DNA of 64,000 nucleotides from an uncultured Bacteroidaceae bacterium (GCA_944320955.1 CALUJL010000029.1:62001-126000), one strand, 5' to 3'. Positions 17,543 to 28,951 are shown, numbered from the stretch's first letter. A program made the numbers and translations. The notes: generated from the sequence alone by a model not told the origin.

Positions 17543-19174
17543 ATGAGACAAATCATACGAGGAATACTTCCTCTTTTTCTCTTGTTTTTCTCGGCGGTGG
17601 CAGTCGCTTCGCCAGAAGCCCGCTATCATCTGCTCAAAATAGACTATAAGCTGAATGAGGATGGCAGCCAGGAATATCATTTCCGCAAGGAACTCTCGAT
17701 CTATACCCATCCGGCCATGAATAATACCTACGGCGAGACGTTTGTAGTCTACAATCCGGACTATCAGACCCTTAAGGTCAATGAGTCATACACCCGGCAG
17801 TCTGACGGGACAATCATCGAGAATCCTCAGAATGCGTTCGTCAAGCAGTTGCCTTCGACTGCTGCGCGTGCTCCTTATTATAATAGGATTACGGAAATGG
17901 CCATCGTGCATACGGGATTGGACTTGGGCTGTACGATATATTTGGATTATACCATAACGACGAAGCCCGGTTATTTGCCGGCGTTGGACTTAAGCCTTCC
18001 GCTTGAAGCGCGTGCGCCGATCGACCGGGCCGAAGTGAGCATCACGGTTCCTTCTTCCCAAAATCTGGATTTTGCGGAATACGGCCTTCTCCGTTCCGGC
18101 AAGAAAGAGGTGATAGACGGCCGTACGGTTTATTCTTGGATACTGAAGAAACTGCCCGAGACGATGCCTGAGGCGTATGCGCCCGCAAGTTGCCTGCTGG
18201 TAGCCTCTACATGGAAAGACGCGGATGCCGCGGCCGCATACATAGGTTTGCAGTGTGACAAGGGTGCCCTGGCCCAATTGCCCGGAGATTTGCAGACGGC
18301 ACTGGACACTTGTCGCGACGTGTCTTCGCGGCTGGCGGCCATTGCCTCCTACGTGCAGGCTCATGTGGAGACTTGTGCCCTTTCGCTTGCCGGTTGCGGC
18401 TACCGCATCCGTCCCTGCAAGGAAGTGCTGGAGACGGCGTATGGCACGGAAGCCGAGAAGGCCTCCTTGCTCTATAATCTGCTGAAGGCGGCCGGAATGA
18501 AGGCGCAACTCACGCTGAAGAGCGTGTTGCCCCCTGCTTTGGCCGGAAAGGTTGCGGCTTTGTCCGGTGTCGAGGGGCTTGCCGTCCGTGTGGGAGACGG
18601 CGGAACTGTTTGGGAGATTGACCCGGCTTCCGGCCGCTTTGCCAAGGTAGAGGTTGAAAAGGCCGGGGTACAGCTTTTGCAATATCCGGCAGGTTCTGGA
18701 CTTACGGTTACGGCATCTGCCGTCAAATATGGGAAAAATTACCACCTGACTCTGGCGGAAGACGGCTCGTTGGCTGCCGCGGGAGAAATGCCCCCCTACC
18801 GTATTGAAACAACTCCTGCCTACCGTGTCCTTTCTCTTCCGCTTCCGGCCGATGCCGGGAGCAGCGCTTTGCGCTTGTTTGCCTCGCGGAGGACGCGTCC
18901 GGTATTGTTGCCGGCTCCGATAGACGAGGAGATAGTTTATAACATAGCCTTGCCGGCATCCGGAAAGGTTGTCAACGGTGGAAAAAAAGCCCATTTGAAA
19001 AATTCTGTGGGCGAAGTGGATATCCGTATTGAAACTTCCGGGAACAAGGCGGTGCTGCATCGGAGCCTCCGGATAAACGGGACGGAAGTCCCGGTTTCCC
19101 GCTATTCGGAGTTGAGCGCCCTGCTGACATTGTGGCACGATGCCAACCTCGGGACTCTCTTGCTGTCGCGGTAA
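17543..19174 (+). CDS. Exported DUF3857 protein with degenerate transglutaminase core
   Basis: 543 residues with signal peptide MRQIIRGILPLFLLFFSAVA. Same layout as the previous gene: a DUF3857-like domain, then a transglutaminase-like fold. In the core, where relatives have G-x-C-K-D, this protein reads YGTEAEKASLLYNLLKAAG, so the nucleophilic Cys is missing. The later His segment reads GLAVRVGDGGTVWEIDPASG, leaving only the Asp (IDPAS). I infer a pseudo-enzyme, perhaps a binding partner of the neighbouring active protein; the 24-bp gap suggests joint expression. A strong terminator follows. Confidence 0.75.
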   Translation: MRQIIRGILPLFLLFFSAVAVASPEARYHLLKIDYKLNEDGSQEYHFRKELSIYTHPAMNNTYGETFVVYNPDYQTLKVNESYTRQSDGTIIENPQNAFVKQLPSTAARAPYYNRITEMAIVHTGLDLGCTIYLDYTITTKPGYLPALDLSLPLEARAPIDRAEVSITVPSSQNLDFAEYGLLRSGKKEVIDGRTVYSWILKKLPETMPEAYAPASCLLVASTWKDADAAAAYIGLQCDKGALAQLPGDLQTALDTCRDVSSRLAAIASYVQAHVETCALSLAGCGYRIRPCKEVLETAYGTEAEKASLLYNLLKAAGMKAQLTLKSVLPPALAGKVAALSGVEGLAVRVGDGGTVWEIDPASGRFAKVEVEKAGVQLLQYPAGSGLTVTASAVKYGKNYHLTLAEDGSLAAAGEMPPYRIETTPAYRVLSLPLPADAGSSALRLFASRRTRPVLLPAPIDEEIVYNIALPASGKVVNGGKKAHLKNSVGEVDIRIETSGNKAVLHRSLRINGTEVPVSRYSELSALLTLWHDANLGTLLLSR

Positions 19175-19210
19175 AATAGCGAATGAGCACGGAAACGTAA
19201 CGGAAGAAAG

Positions 19211-19245
19211 GCTGTCTCAAATTACGGTTTGGGGCAGCTTTTCTA
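19211..19245 (+). terminator. Intrinsic terminator after the DUF3857 pair
   Basis: GCTGTCTCAAA (19211-19221) pairs over 11 bp (two G-U) with TTTGGGGCAGC (19228-19238), loop TTACGG, then TTTTCTATTTG. Confidence 0.8.
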
Positions 19246-19310
19246 TTTGTTTATGGAGTTTGCTTCAAAATACTCCGGGCAGGGCGGGAAGTATTTTGCT
19301 GTTTTTTCGC

Positions 19311-19318
19311 TATCTTTG
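19311..19318 (+). promoter_or_regulatory. -7 promoter element for the small lipoprotein
   Basis: TATCTTTG. A -33 box with normal spacing is not evident. Confidence 0.45.
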
Positions 19319-19369
19319 TCGCCCGATGGTTATTCCAGTATGACTGATGAATCCAAATATACATTGCGT

Positions 19370-19762
19370 ATGAAAAAAGTATCTGCCCCTGAGTCCCGGA
19401 AAAGGACTTCAAACCATGAACCGGCCCGCTCAAAAGGCATCTTGGGACTCGTATTCCGCTGTTGTGTGTTTGCGCTGTTGTTCGCTTTGAGTGCCTGCGG
19501 CGAGCGTAAGGAAGACTACTTGACTGAATTCCGGGAGCTGGTAGGACAAGCTCAATTCCATCCGGAAGCAAAAACCGACAGCGACTGGGGAAAAATCGTG
19601 GAAAAACGAGCCGAATTCTTGCGCAAGAAATTTGTAGAAGTACATGCGGAACTGACGGAGGAAGAGCTGGCGCGTATCGATTCCTTAGACGAAGTATTGC
19701 GCGGGACGGTATTGCGTTATACAAAGAAGCAGAAAATCTATGAGGAACTGACGAAGCAATAA
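19370..19762 (+). CDS. Small putative lipoprotein, function unknown
   Basis: 130 residues. A basic N-terminal stretch of about 28 residues leads into a hydrophobic segment LVFRCCVFALLFALSAC; LSAC is a plausible lipobox. The mature part (about 85 residues) is charged and predicted helical, with EELARIDSLDEVLRGTVLRY near the end. I do not recognise a family. An in-frame ATG at 19340 would add ten residues; both starts follow a TATCTTTG element at 19311-19318. It lies alone between a terminator and proS. Confidence 0.65.
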   Translation: MKKVSAPESRKRTSNHEPARSKGILGLVFRCCVFALLFALSACGERKEDYLTEFRELVGQAQFHPEAKTDSDWGKIVEKRAEFLRKKFVEVHAELTEEELARIDSLDEVLRGTVLRYTKKQKIYEELTKQ

Positions 19763-19838
19763 ATAGCCGGACGAGCCGTTTCCTCTTTTTTGTATTTCAT
19801 CAACGATTAAACAAGAACAACAAAGAAACAGAAAATAT

Positions 19839-21320
19839 ATGGCTGCAGAACTGAAAGACCTTACCAAGCGGAGTGAAAATTACTCGCAATGGTACAATGA
19901 GTTAGTCGTAAAAGCCGACCTGGCAGAGCAGTCTGCCGTACGTGGCTGCATGGTAATCAAGCCCTATGGCTATGCCATTTGGGAAAAGATGCAGCGGCAG
20001 TTGGACGATATGTTTAAGGCTACGGGGCACGTCAATGCCTATTTCCCCCTGCTCATCCCCAAGTCTTTTTTCAGTCGCGAGGCGGAACACGTGGAAGGCT
20101 TTGCCAAAGAATGCGCCGTGGTGACGCACTACCGTCTGAAGCAGTCGCCGGACGGCGACGGAGTGGTGGTGGATCCGGCTGCCAAACTGGAGGAAGAACT
20201 CATCATACGCCCCACTTCGGAAACTATCATCTGGAATACCTATAAAAACTGGATACACAGTTATCGGGACCTTCCCATCCTGTGTAACCAGTGGGCCAAC
20301 GTATTGCGCTGGGAGATGCGCACCCGCCTGTTCCTGCGTACAGCGGAATTCCTTTGGCAGGAAGGGCATACGGCCCATGCCACACGCGAGGAAGCCGAGG
20401 AAGAGGCACGCCGCATGCTGGACGTCTATGCCGAGTTTGCCGAGAAGTACATGGCCATGCCGGTAATCAAGGGTGTGAAATCCGAGACGGAACGCTTCGC
20501 CGGAGCCTTGGACACGTACACGATTGAAGCCATGATGCAGGACGGGAAAGCGCTCCAGAGCGGCACAAGCCACTTCCTGGGGCAGAACTTTGCCAAGGCT
20601 TTCGATGTGCAATTCGTAGACAAGGAGAACAAACTGGACTACGTATGGGCCACTTCGTGGGGCGTGTCTACCCGTCTGATGGGAGCGCTCATCATGACGC
20701 ACAGCGATGACAACGGACTTGTGCTGCCGCCGCACCTGGCTCCGATACAAGTCGTGATAGTCCCGATTTATAAAAACAGTGAGCAACTTTCAGCCATTGA
20801 CGAGCGGGCCAATGCCATCGCTGCCGAACTGAGAAGTTTGGGCATCTCCGTGAAATACGACAATGCAGACAACAAGCGCCCGGGCTTCAAGTTTGCCGAT
20901 TACGAGCTGAAGGGCGTGCCGGTGCGCCTTGTGCTGGGAGCCCGCGATCTGGCCAACGGGACCATAGAACTCATGCGGCGCGACACGCTGGAGAAGGAGA
21001 CACTTCCTCAGGAAGGCATAGCGCTCCACATAAAAGACCTGCTGGAGGAAATCCAGGCCAACATCTACCGAAAAGCAAAAACCTTCCGCGACAGCATGAT
21101 AAAGACAGCCGATACCTACGAAGAGTTCAAGGCAAAACTCGACGAAGGCGGCTTCATTCTGGCCCATTGGGACGGGACTCCGGAGACAGAGGCCCGCATC
21201 AAGGAAGAGACAAAAGCCACGATACGTTGCATTCCCTTCGGTTTCCCCAAGGAACCGGGACATTGCGTGCTGACCGGACGCCCGTCGGCATGTCGAGTCC
21301 TGTTTGCCCGTTCTTATTAA
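19839..21320 (+). CDS. proS: Prolyl-tRNA synthetase (archaeal/eukaryotic-like type)
   Basis: 493 residues. This is the shorter class II ProRS found in Bacteroidota, without the editing insertion of the E. coli enzyme. It attaches proline to tRNA-Pro. The class II core shows [35 protein letters not shown] and [12 protein letters not shown], followed by an anticodon-binding domain and the zinc-binding-like C-terminus ending [20 protein letters not shown]. The ATG at 19839 gives the usual N-terminus ([20 protein letters not shown]). The next gene begins 22 bp later. Confidence 0.96.
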   Translation: MAAELKDLTKRSENYSQWYNELVVKADLAEQSAVRGCMVIKPYGYAIWEKMQRQLDDMFKATGHVNAYFPLLIPKSFFSREAEHVEGFAKECAVVTHYRLKQSPDGDGVVVDPAAKLEEELIIRPTSETIIWNTYKNWIHSYRDLPILCNQWANVLRWEMRTRLFLRTAEFLWQEGHTAHATREEAEEEARRMLDVYAEFAEKYMAMPVIKGVKSETERFAGALDTYTIEAMMQDGKALQSGTSHFLGQNFAKAFDVQFVDKENKLDYVWATSWGVSTRLMGALIMTHSDDNGLVLPPHLAPIQVVIVPIYKNSEQLSAIDERANAIAAELRSLGISVKYDNADNKRPGFKFADYELKGVPVRLVLGARDLANGTIELMRRDTLEKETLPQEGIALHIKDLLEEIQANIYRKAKTFRDSMIKTADTYEEFKAKLDEGGFILAHWDGTPETEARIKEETKATIRCIPFGFPKEPGHCVLTGRPSACRVLFARSY

Positions 21321-21342
21321 GAGGGGAGGGAAGACGAGAGAA

Positions 21343-22374
21343 ATGCAGCAACTTCCTATACGTTTTGCGGTCATCGGGCAGGGACACATAGGCAAGCGCC
21401 ATGCGGAGATGATACGCCGCAACCCGCAGGCGCAGCTGGTCTGCGTCTGCGATGTGCTCCCTCCCGAGGAGACCGGCTCGACAGAGATCAAGGAGGCCTA
21501 CTACCGCTCGGCTGCCACGATGCTCGCCACGGAAGATCTCGACGTGGTTTGTGTCTGCGTGCCGAACGGATTGCATACGGATATGGCGCTCATGGCCATC
21601 GACTCCAACTGCCATGTCGTGATCGAGAAGCCCATGGCGCTGGCCATGCGCGATGCGGAACGGATCATCCAGCATGCCATCGAGCGCGACCGCCGCGTCT
21701 TCTGCGTCATGCAGAACCGCTATTCGCCTCCCTCCGTATGGCTGAAGGAATTGGTAGAGAGCGGCCGGCTGGGGCGCATCTACACCGTAGAGCTCAACTG
21801 CCTGTGGAACCGCGACGGACGCTACTACCAGGCGGGCGGATGGCATGGGACGAAAGAACTGGACGGCGGCACCCTGTTTACCCAGTTCTCCCATTTCATC
21901 GATATCATGTACTGGCTTTTCGGAGACATCAAGGATATCCGGACCGAGTTGAGGGATTTCAACCACCAAGGGCTGACCGATTTCGAAGACAGCGGCATCG
22001 CCACGTTCCGATTTGCCGACCGCGACGACGCTTCCGGCGTATTGGTCTTCTCGACCGCCGTGTGGGACTGCAATTTGGAGAGCAGCCTGACCATCGTGGC
22101 CGAGAACGGTTCGGTGAAAGTGGCCGGGCAATACATGAATGAGGTGGTCTACTGCCACGTCAAGGACTACGAAATGCCCGTACTCGCCCCTTCCAATCCG
22201 CCGAACGACTACGGTCCCTACAAAGGTTCGGCGCAGAACCACCACTATGTCATCCAGAATGTGATCGATGTCTTGTCGAAAGGCGCCGAAATCACGACCA
22301 ATGCCTACGACGGGTTGCAGGTCGTGAGCATCATCGAGCGCATCTACGCTGCGGCGGGCAAAGCCATCGATTAG
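21343..22374 (+). CDS. Gfo/Idh/MocA family NAD(P)-dependent oxidoreductase
   Basis: 343 residues. An N-terminal Rossmann fold begins RFAVIGQGHIGKRHAEMI; the catalytic-region EKPMALAM motif lies near residue 100. The C-terminal domain contains WHGTKELDGGTLFTQFSHFIDI. It looks closest to the WlbA/WbpB group, which oxidises UDP-N-acetylglucosaminuronate at C3 during surface-sugar synthesis, but no other genes of that pathway are adjacent, so the substrate is unproven. The ATG at 21343 follows a purine-rich GAGGGGAGGGAAG stretch, a better ribosome site than the upstream in-frame ATG. Possibly co-transcribed with proS. Confidence 0.8.
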   Translation: MQQLPIRFAVIGQGHIGKRHAEMIRRNPQAQLVCVCDVLPPEETGSTEIKEAYYRSAATMLATEDLDVVCVCVPNGLHTDMALMAIDSNCHVVIEKPMALAMRDAERIIQHAIERDRRVFCVMQNRYSPPSVWLKELVESGRLGRIYTVELNCLWNRDGRYYQAGGWHGTKELDGGTLFTQFSHFIDIMYWLFGDIKDIRTELRDFNHQGLTDFEDSGIATFRFADRDDASGVLVFSTAVWDCNLESSLTIVAENGSVKVAGQYMNEVVYCHVKDYEMPVLAPSNPPNDYGPYKGSAQNHHYVIQNVIDVLSKGAEITTNAYDGLQVVSIIERIYAAAGKAID

Positions 22375-22401
22375 AAAAGTTCCCCTCCCGCGGGTTTAAT
22401 A

Positions 22402-22476
22402 CGGAAGCCACTCTCAAGGTTTGAGGAGAGAGAAGTAACCCAACGTTTCCCTCCATAGCTTTGAGAGTGGCTTCCG
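22402..22476. terminator. Long inverted repeat between convergent genes, probable terminator
   Basis: CGGAAGCCACTCTCAA (22402-22417) and TTGAGAGTGGCTTCCG (22461-22476) are perfect 16-bp complements separated by a 43-nt loop, followed by CTTTTCTTCC. It lies between the convergent Gfo/Idh and AlaX-like genes. The unusually long loop makes it atypical for a simple terminator. Confidence 0.6.
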
Positions 22477-22515
22477 CTTTTCTTCCTACGCTTTCTCTGG
22501 CTTGTTTCCGCTGCT

Positions 22516-22986
22516 TTACTCTACGAGTTTGAAGCGGATGCGCAGCCGCCCGTCCTCGTAGCTGCTCGAAGAAATCCGGAAGTGTCCTATCTGGGCGGTA
22601 TGCTCCACGTGCTGGCCGATGCAGAGGCATTGGTCGTAGTCGCCTATGTGGACCACGCGCACCTGTTCCGGTACTTCACCCTGGGGCAGGCGCCGCAAGT
22701 CGAAACTGCGGACCGCCTCTTCGGCGGATATATAAGTCATGTAGACGGGCAAGTCCAGGTCGATCACCCGGTTTACCTCGTTTTCCAGCCGTTGCAGTTC
22801 TTCTGCGCCCGGGGCGGCAGGGAGCAGATAGTCGAGTTTGCTTTTCTTGCGCTCGATGTGGGCTTCCACCGACCGTCCGCAGCCGAAGAGCCGGATCATC
22901 GCTTGGTTCACGATGTGCTCGCAGGAGTGCATCGGGGCTATCGAGGCGTCTTGCGCCTTTGCGCTGAGAGGGCTGTTATTCGACAT
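22516..22986 (-). CDS. AlaX-like alanyl-tRNA editing / tRNA-SAD domain protein
   Basis: 156 residues. A free-standing relative of the editing domain of alanyl/threonyl-tRNA synthetases. The metal-binding HxxxH is in MHSCEHIVNQ near residue 20, and the C-x3-H half is in CLCIGQHVEHT near residue 125. Such proteins hydrolyse mischarged tRNA, for example Ser-tRNA-Ala. It overlaps the preceding thioredoxin-fold gene by 11 bp, so the two are translationally linked. Confidence 0.82.
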   Translation of the reverse strand: MSNNSPLSAKAQDASIAPMHSCEHIVNQAMIRLFGCGRSVEAHIERKKSKLDYLLPAAPGAEELQRLENEVNRVIDLDLPVYMTYISAEEAVRSFDLRRLPQGEVPEQVRVVHIGDYDQCLCIGQHVEHTAQIGHFRISSSSYEDGRLRIRFKLVE

Positions 22987-24073
22987 AAGGGTCTATTTCC
23001 ATCTGGATGTGGAACACGCTCTTCGAGCCGATGGGCTGCTGCTGTTTGTAGTAGCCGTTTTGCTGGAAGTTGATGTCGTGTGCGCGGCTTCTTATCTTGA
23101 AGGAGAATTTTCCGTTCGAGTCCGTTTTCGTGGCCGATACGACGCGGCCGTCCCCGTCCGTTTCGGTCACATTGGCACCGGAGAGAGGCTCGCGGTTTTC
23201 TCCATAGATGGTACCGCGGATGAGTATCTCCCCTTCTTCGGCCGATGCCGCCTGCGGGCGTGCAAAGGTGCCTATGACTGACGGACGGATGCCGAAGCAG
23301 ATTTGCTCCACGATGCCCTGTTCGTTCACCAGGTAGCAGGTGGGCTGGGCCTGGGAGCCGTATCTTATCTTCATCGGGCTGTGGTCGCCCTTCAGGTCGG
23401 AGACCACGTGGAAGCGGATTTCGGGAAACCGTTTCTTGACCTGTGCCAGCTCTTCCTGTGACGTGGCGGGGGCATAATATATAATGTCGAAGTCCTCCCG
23501 CGCCGTCTCGTCGTAGAGGCGGTTGAGGAAGTCGCGCCCGTCGGAGCCCATGCAGTCGATACCGCCGTAGACGATGAGCAGTTTCTTCTGGAGCATGCTC
23601 TCCCAGTCGAGCGGAGTGCCGCCGTCGGCCGTGCAGGCGAAGTAGTAGCAGCGGCCGCCCTCCTTGACCTGCGGGTAGTCGATGTGTTGTTTCAGGCTTT
23701 GCCCGTAGGGCGAATTCTGCATCTCCTTGGGCAGCGAGGAAAGGATTTGCTGCAGCGTGTCTTTTCCGATATCCATGCGTACCCAGAAGAGCCTTTGCAG
23801 CCCGCTGGGCGTGGAGGCGTACTCCATGGCCAGTGCACAGTTCCCTTTGCTGGCCCATGCCAGCAAGGCCTCTCTTTCGGCCCGTATCCGGTCTTTCTGG
23901 TCGGGCGATTCCCCGGCTATCCGGGCAAGCGAGTCATCCTTCTGGTAGTATTCTTTCCAGAGGATGCTGTCCTTTCTCAAATATTCCCCTTCGGTTTTGG
24001 AAATTTGCGCTGCCGCTTTTTGGAAAAAGGGGAAGGCAAAAAGGAAAAAGGGGAGGGCTTTTATCCACTTCAT
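22976..24073 (-). CDS. Exported thioredoxin-fold protein with CarboxypepD_reg-like tail
   Basis: 365 residues. Signal peptide MKWIKALPFFLFAFPFFQKAAAQ; the ATG at 24079 would add two residues. A helical N-terminal region of about 150 residues is followed by a thioredoxin-like fold (KLLIVYGGIDCMGSDGRDFL ... PTCYLVNEQG). The usual CxxC is reduced to a single Cys (GGIDCMGSDG), so redox activity is doubtful. Residues about 275-365 look like a carboxypeptidase-regulatory-like beta-sandwich (GTIYGENREPLSGANVTETD). Probably periplasmic; function unknown. It overlaps the AlaX-like gene. Confidence 0.72.
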   Translation of the reverse strand: MKWIKALPFFLFAFPFFQKAAAQISKTEGEYLRKDSILWKEYYQKDDSLARIAGESPDQKDRIRAEREALLAWASKGNCALAMEYASTPSGLQRLFWVRMDIGKDTLQQILSSLPKEMQNSPYGQSLKQHIDYPQVKEGGRCYYFACTADGGTPLDWESMLQKKLLIVYGGIDCMGSDGRDFLNRLYDETAREDFDIIYYAPATSQEELAQVKKRFPEIRFHVVSDLKGDHSPMKIRYGSQAQPTCYLVNEQGIVEQICFGIRPSVIGTFARPQAASAEEGEILIRGTIYGENREPLSGANVTETDGDGRVVSATKTDSNGKFSFKIRSRAHDINFQQNGYYKQQQPIGSKSVFHIQMEIDPYVE

Positions 24074-24122
24074 AGGCATAGATTTTTTGTTTGGGGGTGA
24101 TACGTATGTTTTTATATGCTTG

Positions 24123-24130
24123 CAAATATA
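24123..24130 (-). promoter_or_regulatory. -7 promoter element for the thioredoxin-fold gene
   Basis: Minus strand reads TATATTTG, matching TAnnTTTG, about 50 bp before the start codon. Confidence 0.5.
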
Positions 24131-24218
24131 AAAAATGTCTTCCGGTATGCCTCCGGAGCGGGCGAAAAAATAGCCATTGCAGGGGCGTTTCGGCCAAAAT
24201 GGCTTGCAGAAAGAGGCT

Positions 24219-24241
24219 AAATGTCCGGATTTGTGACATTT
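24219..24241 (+). promoter_or_regulatory. Inverted repeat upstream of the sigma-54 promoter, possible activator site
   Basis: AAATGTC - 9 bp - GACATTT is a perfect 7-bp dyad centred at 24230, about 66 bp before the predicted hsp20 transcript start. It may bind a sigma-54 enhancer-binding protein; this is inferred only from position and symmetry. Confidence 0.45.
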
Positions 24242-24268
24242 TTACAGCCCCGGCATGGGAAAAAGCGG

Positions 24269-24285
24269 TTGGCACGCATCTTGCA
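24269..24285 (+). promoter_or_regulatory. Sigma-54 (RpoN) promoter of hsp20
   Basis: TTGGCACG-CATC-TTGCA matches the -24/-12 consensus TTGGCACG-N4-TTGCA at every fixed position. The GG is at 24271-24272 and the GC at 24283-24284, exactly 12 bp apart. Predicted transcript start about 24295-24297, at the base of an 11-bp hairpin (24297-24307 with 24314-24324). No TAnnTTTG promoter was found before hsp20. Confidence 0.8.
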
Positions 24286-24375
24286 TTTCCCTATACGAGT
24301 CCGCTTGAAAAAGCAGGCGGGCTCAAAAGAAAACGAATAACAAAAAACAAAAACATAGAAATGGAGGAATTGATT

Positions 24376-24819
24376 ATGACACCTGTAGTTAGAAAAAATC
24401 AGAGTTGGTTGCCCGACGTGTTCAACGACTTGTTCGATACGAACTGGATGCCCCGCGTAAGTGCCACGGCACCTGCCGTAAACGTCATAGAGACTGCAAA
24501 CGACTACCGCGTGGAGCTGGCAGCCCCGGGCTATACGAAGAACGACTTCGACATCAAGATCGATGAGGAAAACAACCTCGTGATTTCGATGGAGAAGAAA
24601 GAGGAAAAGAAAGAAGACAACAGCGAGAAAAAGGAAGACATGCGCTACCTGCGTCGCGAGTTCTCGTACAGCAAGTTCCAGCAGGCCATGATTTTGCCTG
24701 AGGATGTGCAGAAGGATAAGATTTCGGCCAAAGTGGAGCACGGCGTGCTGACCGTCTTCCTTCCGAAACAGACTCCCGAGGAGAAGAAAAAGGCAGAGAA
24801 ACAGATCGAGATTCTCTAA
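24376..24819 (+). CDS. Small heat-shock protein, Hsp20/alpha-crystallin family
   Basis: 147 residues. An ATP-independent holdase chaperone that keeps unfolding proteins soluble. An alpha-crystallin domain spans residues about 30-130 (VNVIETANDYRVELAAPGY ... VEHGVLTVFLPK), with a charged lysine/glutamate insertion (EKKEEKKEDNSEKKED) in the middle. Two starts are possible: 24361 and 24376. GGAGGAA at 24363-24369 is placed as a Shine-Dalgarno for 24376, and family members begin with a similar MxPVxRNQNWLP, so 24376 is chosen. Transcription appears to depend on sigma-54; a GC-rich terminator follows. Confidence 0.93.
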   Translation: MTPVVRKNQSWLPDVFNDLFDTNWMPRVSATAPAVNVIETANDYRVELAAPGYTKNDFDIKIDEENNLVISMEKKEEKKEDNSEKKEDMRYLRREFSYSKFQQAMILPEDVQKDKISAKVEHGVLTVFLPKQTPEEKKKAEKQIEIL

Positions 24820-24845
24820 TCCATTGCGGATAAGGGATTTCCTGA

Positions 24846-28385
<3,540 letters not shown>

Positions 28386-28423
28386 ACGGCAGTCTTTATC
28401 AGCCTGGCTTGCTAAGAAAAAGT

Positions 28424-28462
28424 GCGGGTGCGCCGGAAGTTTTTTCCGACGCGCCCGCTTCT
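28424..28462 (+). terminator. Intrinsic terminator after the GH2 gene
   Basis: GCGGGTGCGCCGGA (28424-28437) pairs with TCCGACGCGCCCGC (28445-28458), one G-U and one mismatch, followed by TTCTTTTG. Confidence 0.75.
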
Positions 28463-28489
28463 TTTGTGTCCGTCCCCTCCGCGGGGACG

Positions 28490-28600
28490 GAAAAGCCCCG
28501 CATCTTCCGGGAAAAACATCAGCCACTTTTTCCGGAAACATGCAGCGCAAACCGGAAAAACATGCAGCGCCATTTGCAGGCGGCCTTTGGGGAAAAGACT
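28490..28600. repeat. Intergenic hairpin-repeat locus C (about 4 degenerate units)
   Basis: Units GGGAAAAACATCAGCCAC/TTTTTCC, GGAAACATGCAGCGCAAACC and GGAAAAACATGCAGCGCC follow each other. This is the most diverged copy of the family: the A- and T-tract ends are kept and the core differs. It lies between the GH2 terminator and the aromatic-operon promoter. A run of nine G follows at 28610-28618. Confidence 0.6.
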
Positions 28601-28727
28601 GGAGAAGGCGGGGGGGGGAGGCGTTTGCCGCGGGAGCGGAAAAATGTATCAGTTGTAACACTAACGGCAATATATAAGGTATATTGAAAGAAAATTGCTC
28701 GGTTTCGTGAAAAAAACAGGCTCCGGG

Positions 28728-28759
28728 ATTGGGAAAAACAGAAAATGACTGTATCTTTG
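28728..28759 (+). promoter_or_regulatory. Promoter of the aromatic amino acid operon
   Basis: ATTG (28728-28731), 20 bp, then TATCTTTG (28752-28759). The predicted start of about 28766 gives a leader RNA of roughly 210 nt before pheA that includes the leader peptide and attenuator. Confidence 0.7.
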
Positions 28760-28784
28760 CCGCCGTAAAAATGAAACTGAAATT

Positions 28785-28880
28785 ATGGTTTTCGAGACGA
28801 TGACTTTTGTATTCGCATTCTTTTTCTTTTATTACTTTTACTTTAGCAGACAAGTAAGAGCAGGATTTTGCGTGCGATAA
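28785..28880 (+). CDS. Phe/Tyr-rich leader peptide of the pheA operon
   Basis: 31 codons, ATG at 28785 and TAA at 28878-28880, too short for ordinary gene calling. Codons 12-20 read F-F-F-F-Y-Y-F-Y-F; in total ten Phe and three Tyr. The ORF lies between the operon promoter and a terminator before pheA, exactly where a ribosome-sensing attenuator peptide should be. An internal in-frame ATG at 28800 is an alternative start; it overlaps by ATGA the stop of an out-of-frame 10-codon ORF starting at 28771, so coupled translation is possible. The last third (28857-28865) contains the antiterminator strand. I infer that ribosome stalling at scarce Phe- or Tyr-tRNA controls read-through. Confidence 0.8.
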   Translation: MVFETMTFVFAFFFFYYFYFSRQVRAGFCVR

Positions 28881-28951
28881 GAAAGCGTCGGTCGAAGACA
28901 AGAAAACGATAAAAACAAGTCCTGCTCTCAAAGAGCGGGACTTGTTTTTTT
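28857..28951 (+). promoter_or_regulatory. Transcription attenuator: antiterminator and terminator pair before pheA
   Basis: Terminator: AAACAAGTCCTGCTCT (28913-28928) pairs with AGAGCGGGACTTGTTT (28932-28947), 16 bp with one G-U and a CAA loop, then T to 28951. Antiterminator: AGAGCAGGA (28857-28865, inside the leader ORF) is perfectly complementary to TCCTGCTCT (28920-28928), extendable by three pairs. The two pairings exclude each other. A ribosome stalled on the aromatic codons (28818-28844) would leave 28857-28865 free, favouring read-through. A ribosome reaching the stop at 28880 would tend to mask it and let the terminator form. Confidence 0.8.

Noticed and set aside
19175-19339. Upstream extension of the small lipoprotein ORF to 19229
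   Set aside because: It would begin inside the preceding terminator and above the TATCTTTG promoter element.
24000-24073. Repeat-like sequence (cgctgccgctttttggaaaaag) in the signal-peptide region of the thioredoxin-fold gene
   Set aside because: It is coding sequence for a plausible signal peptide (Phe, Lys and Ala codons), and there is no tandem unit or hairpin, so it is not counted as an eighth locus. An origin from a repeat cannot be excluded.
28610-28618. Run of nine G as a possible phase-variable tract
   Set aside because: It is more than 100 bp above the aromatic-operon promoter and in no gene, so length changes would have no evident effect.
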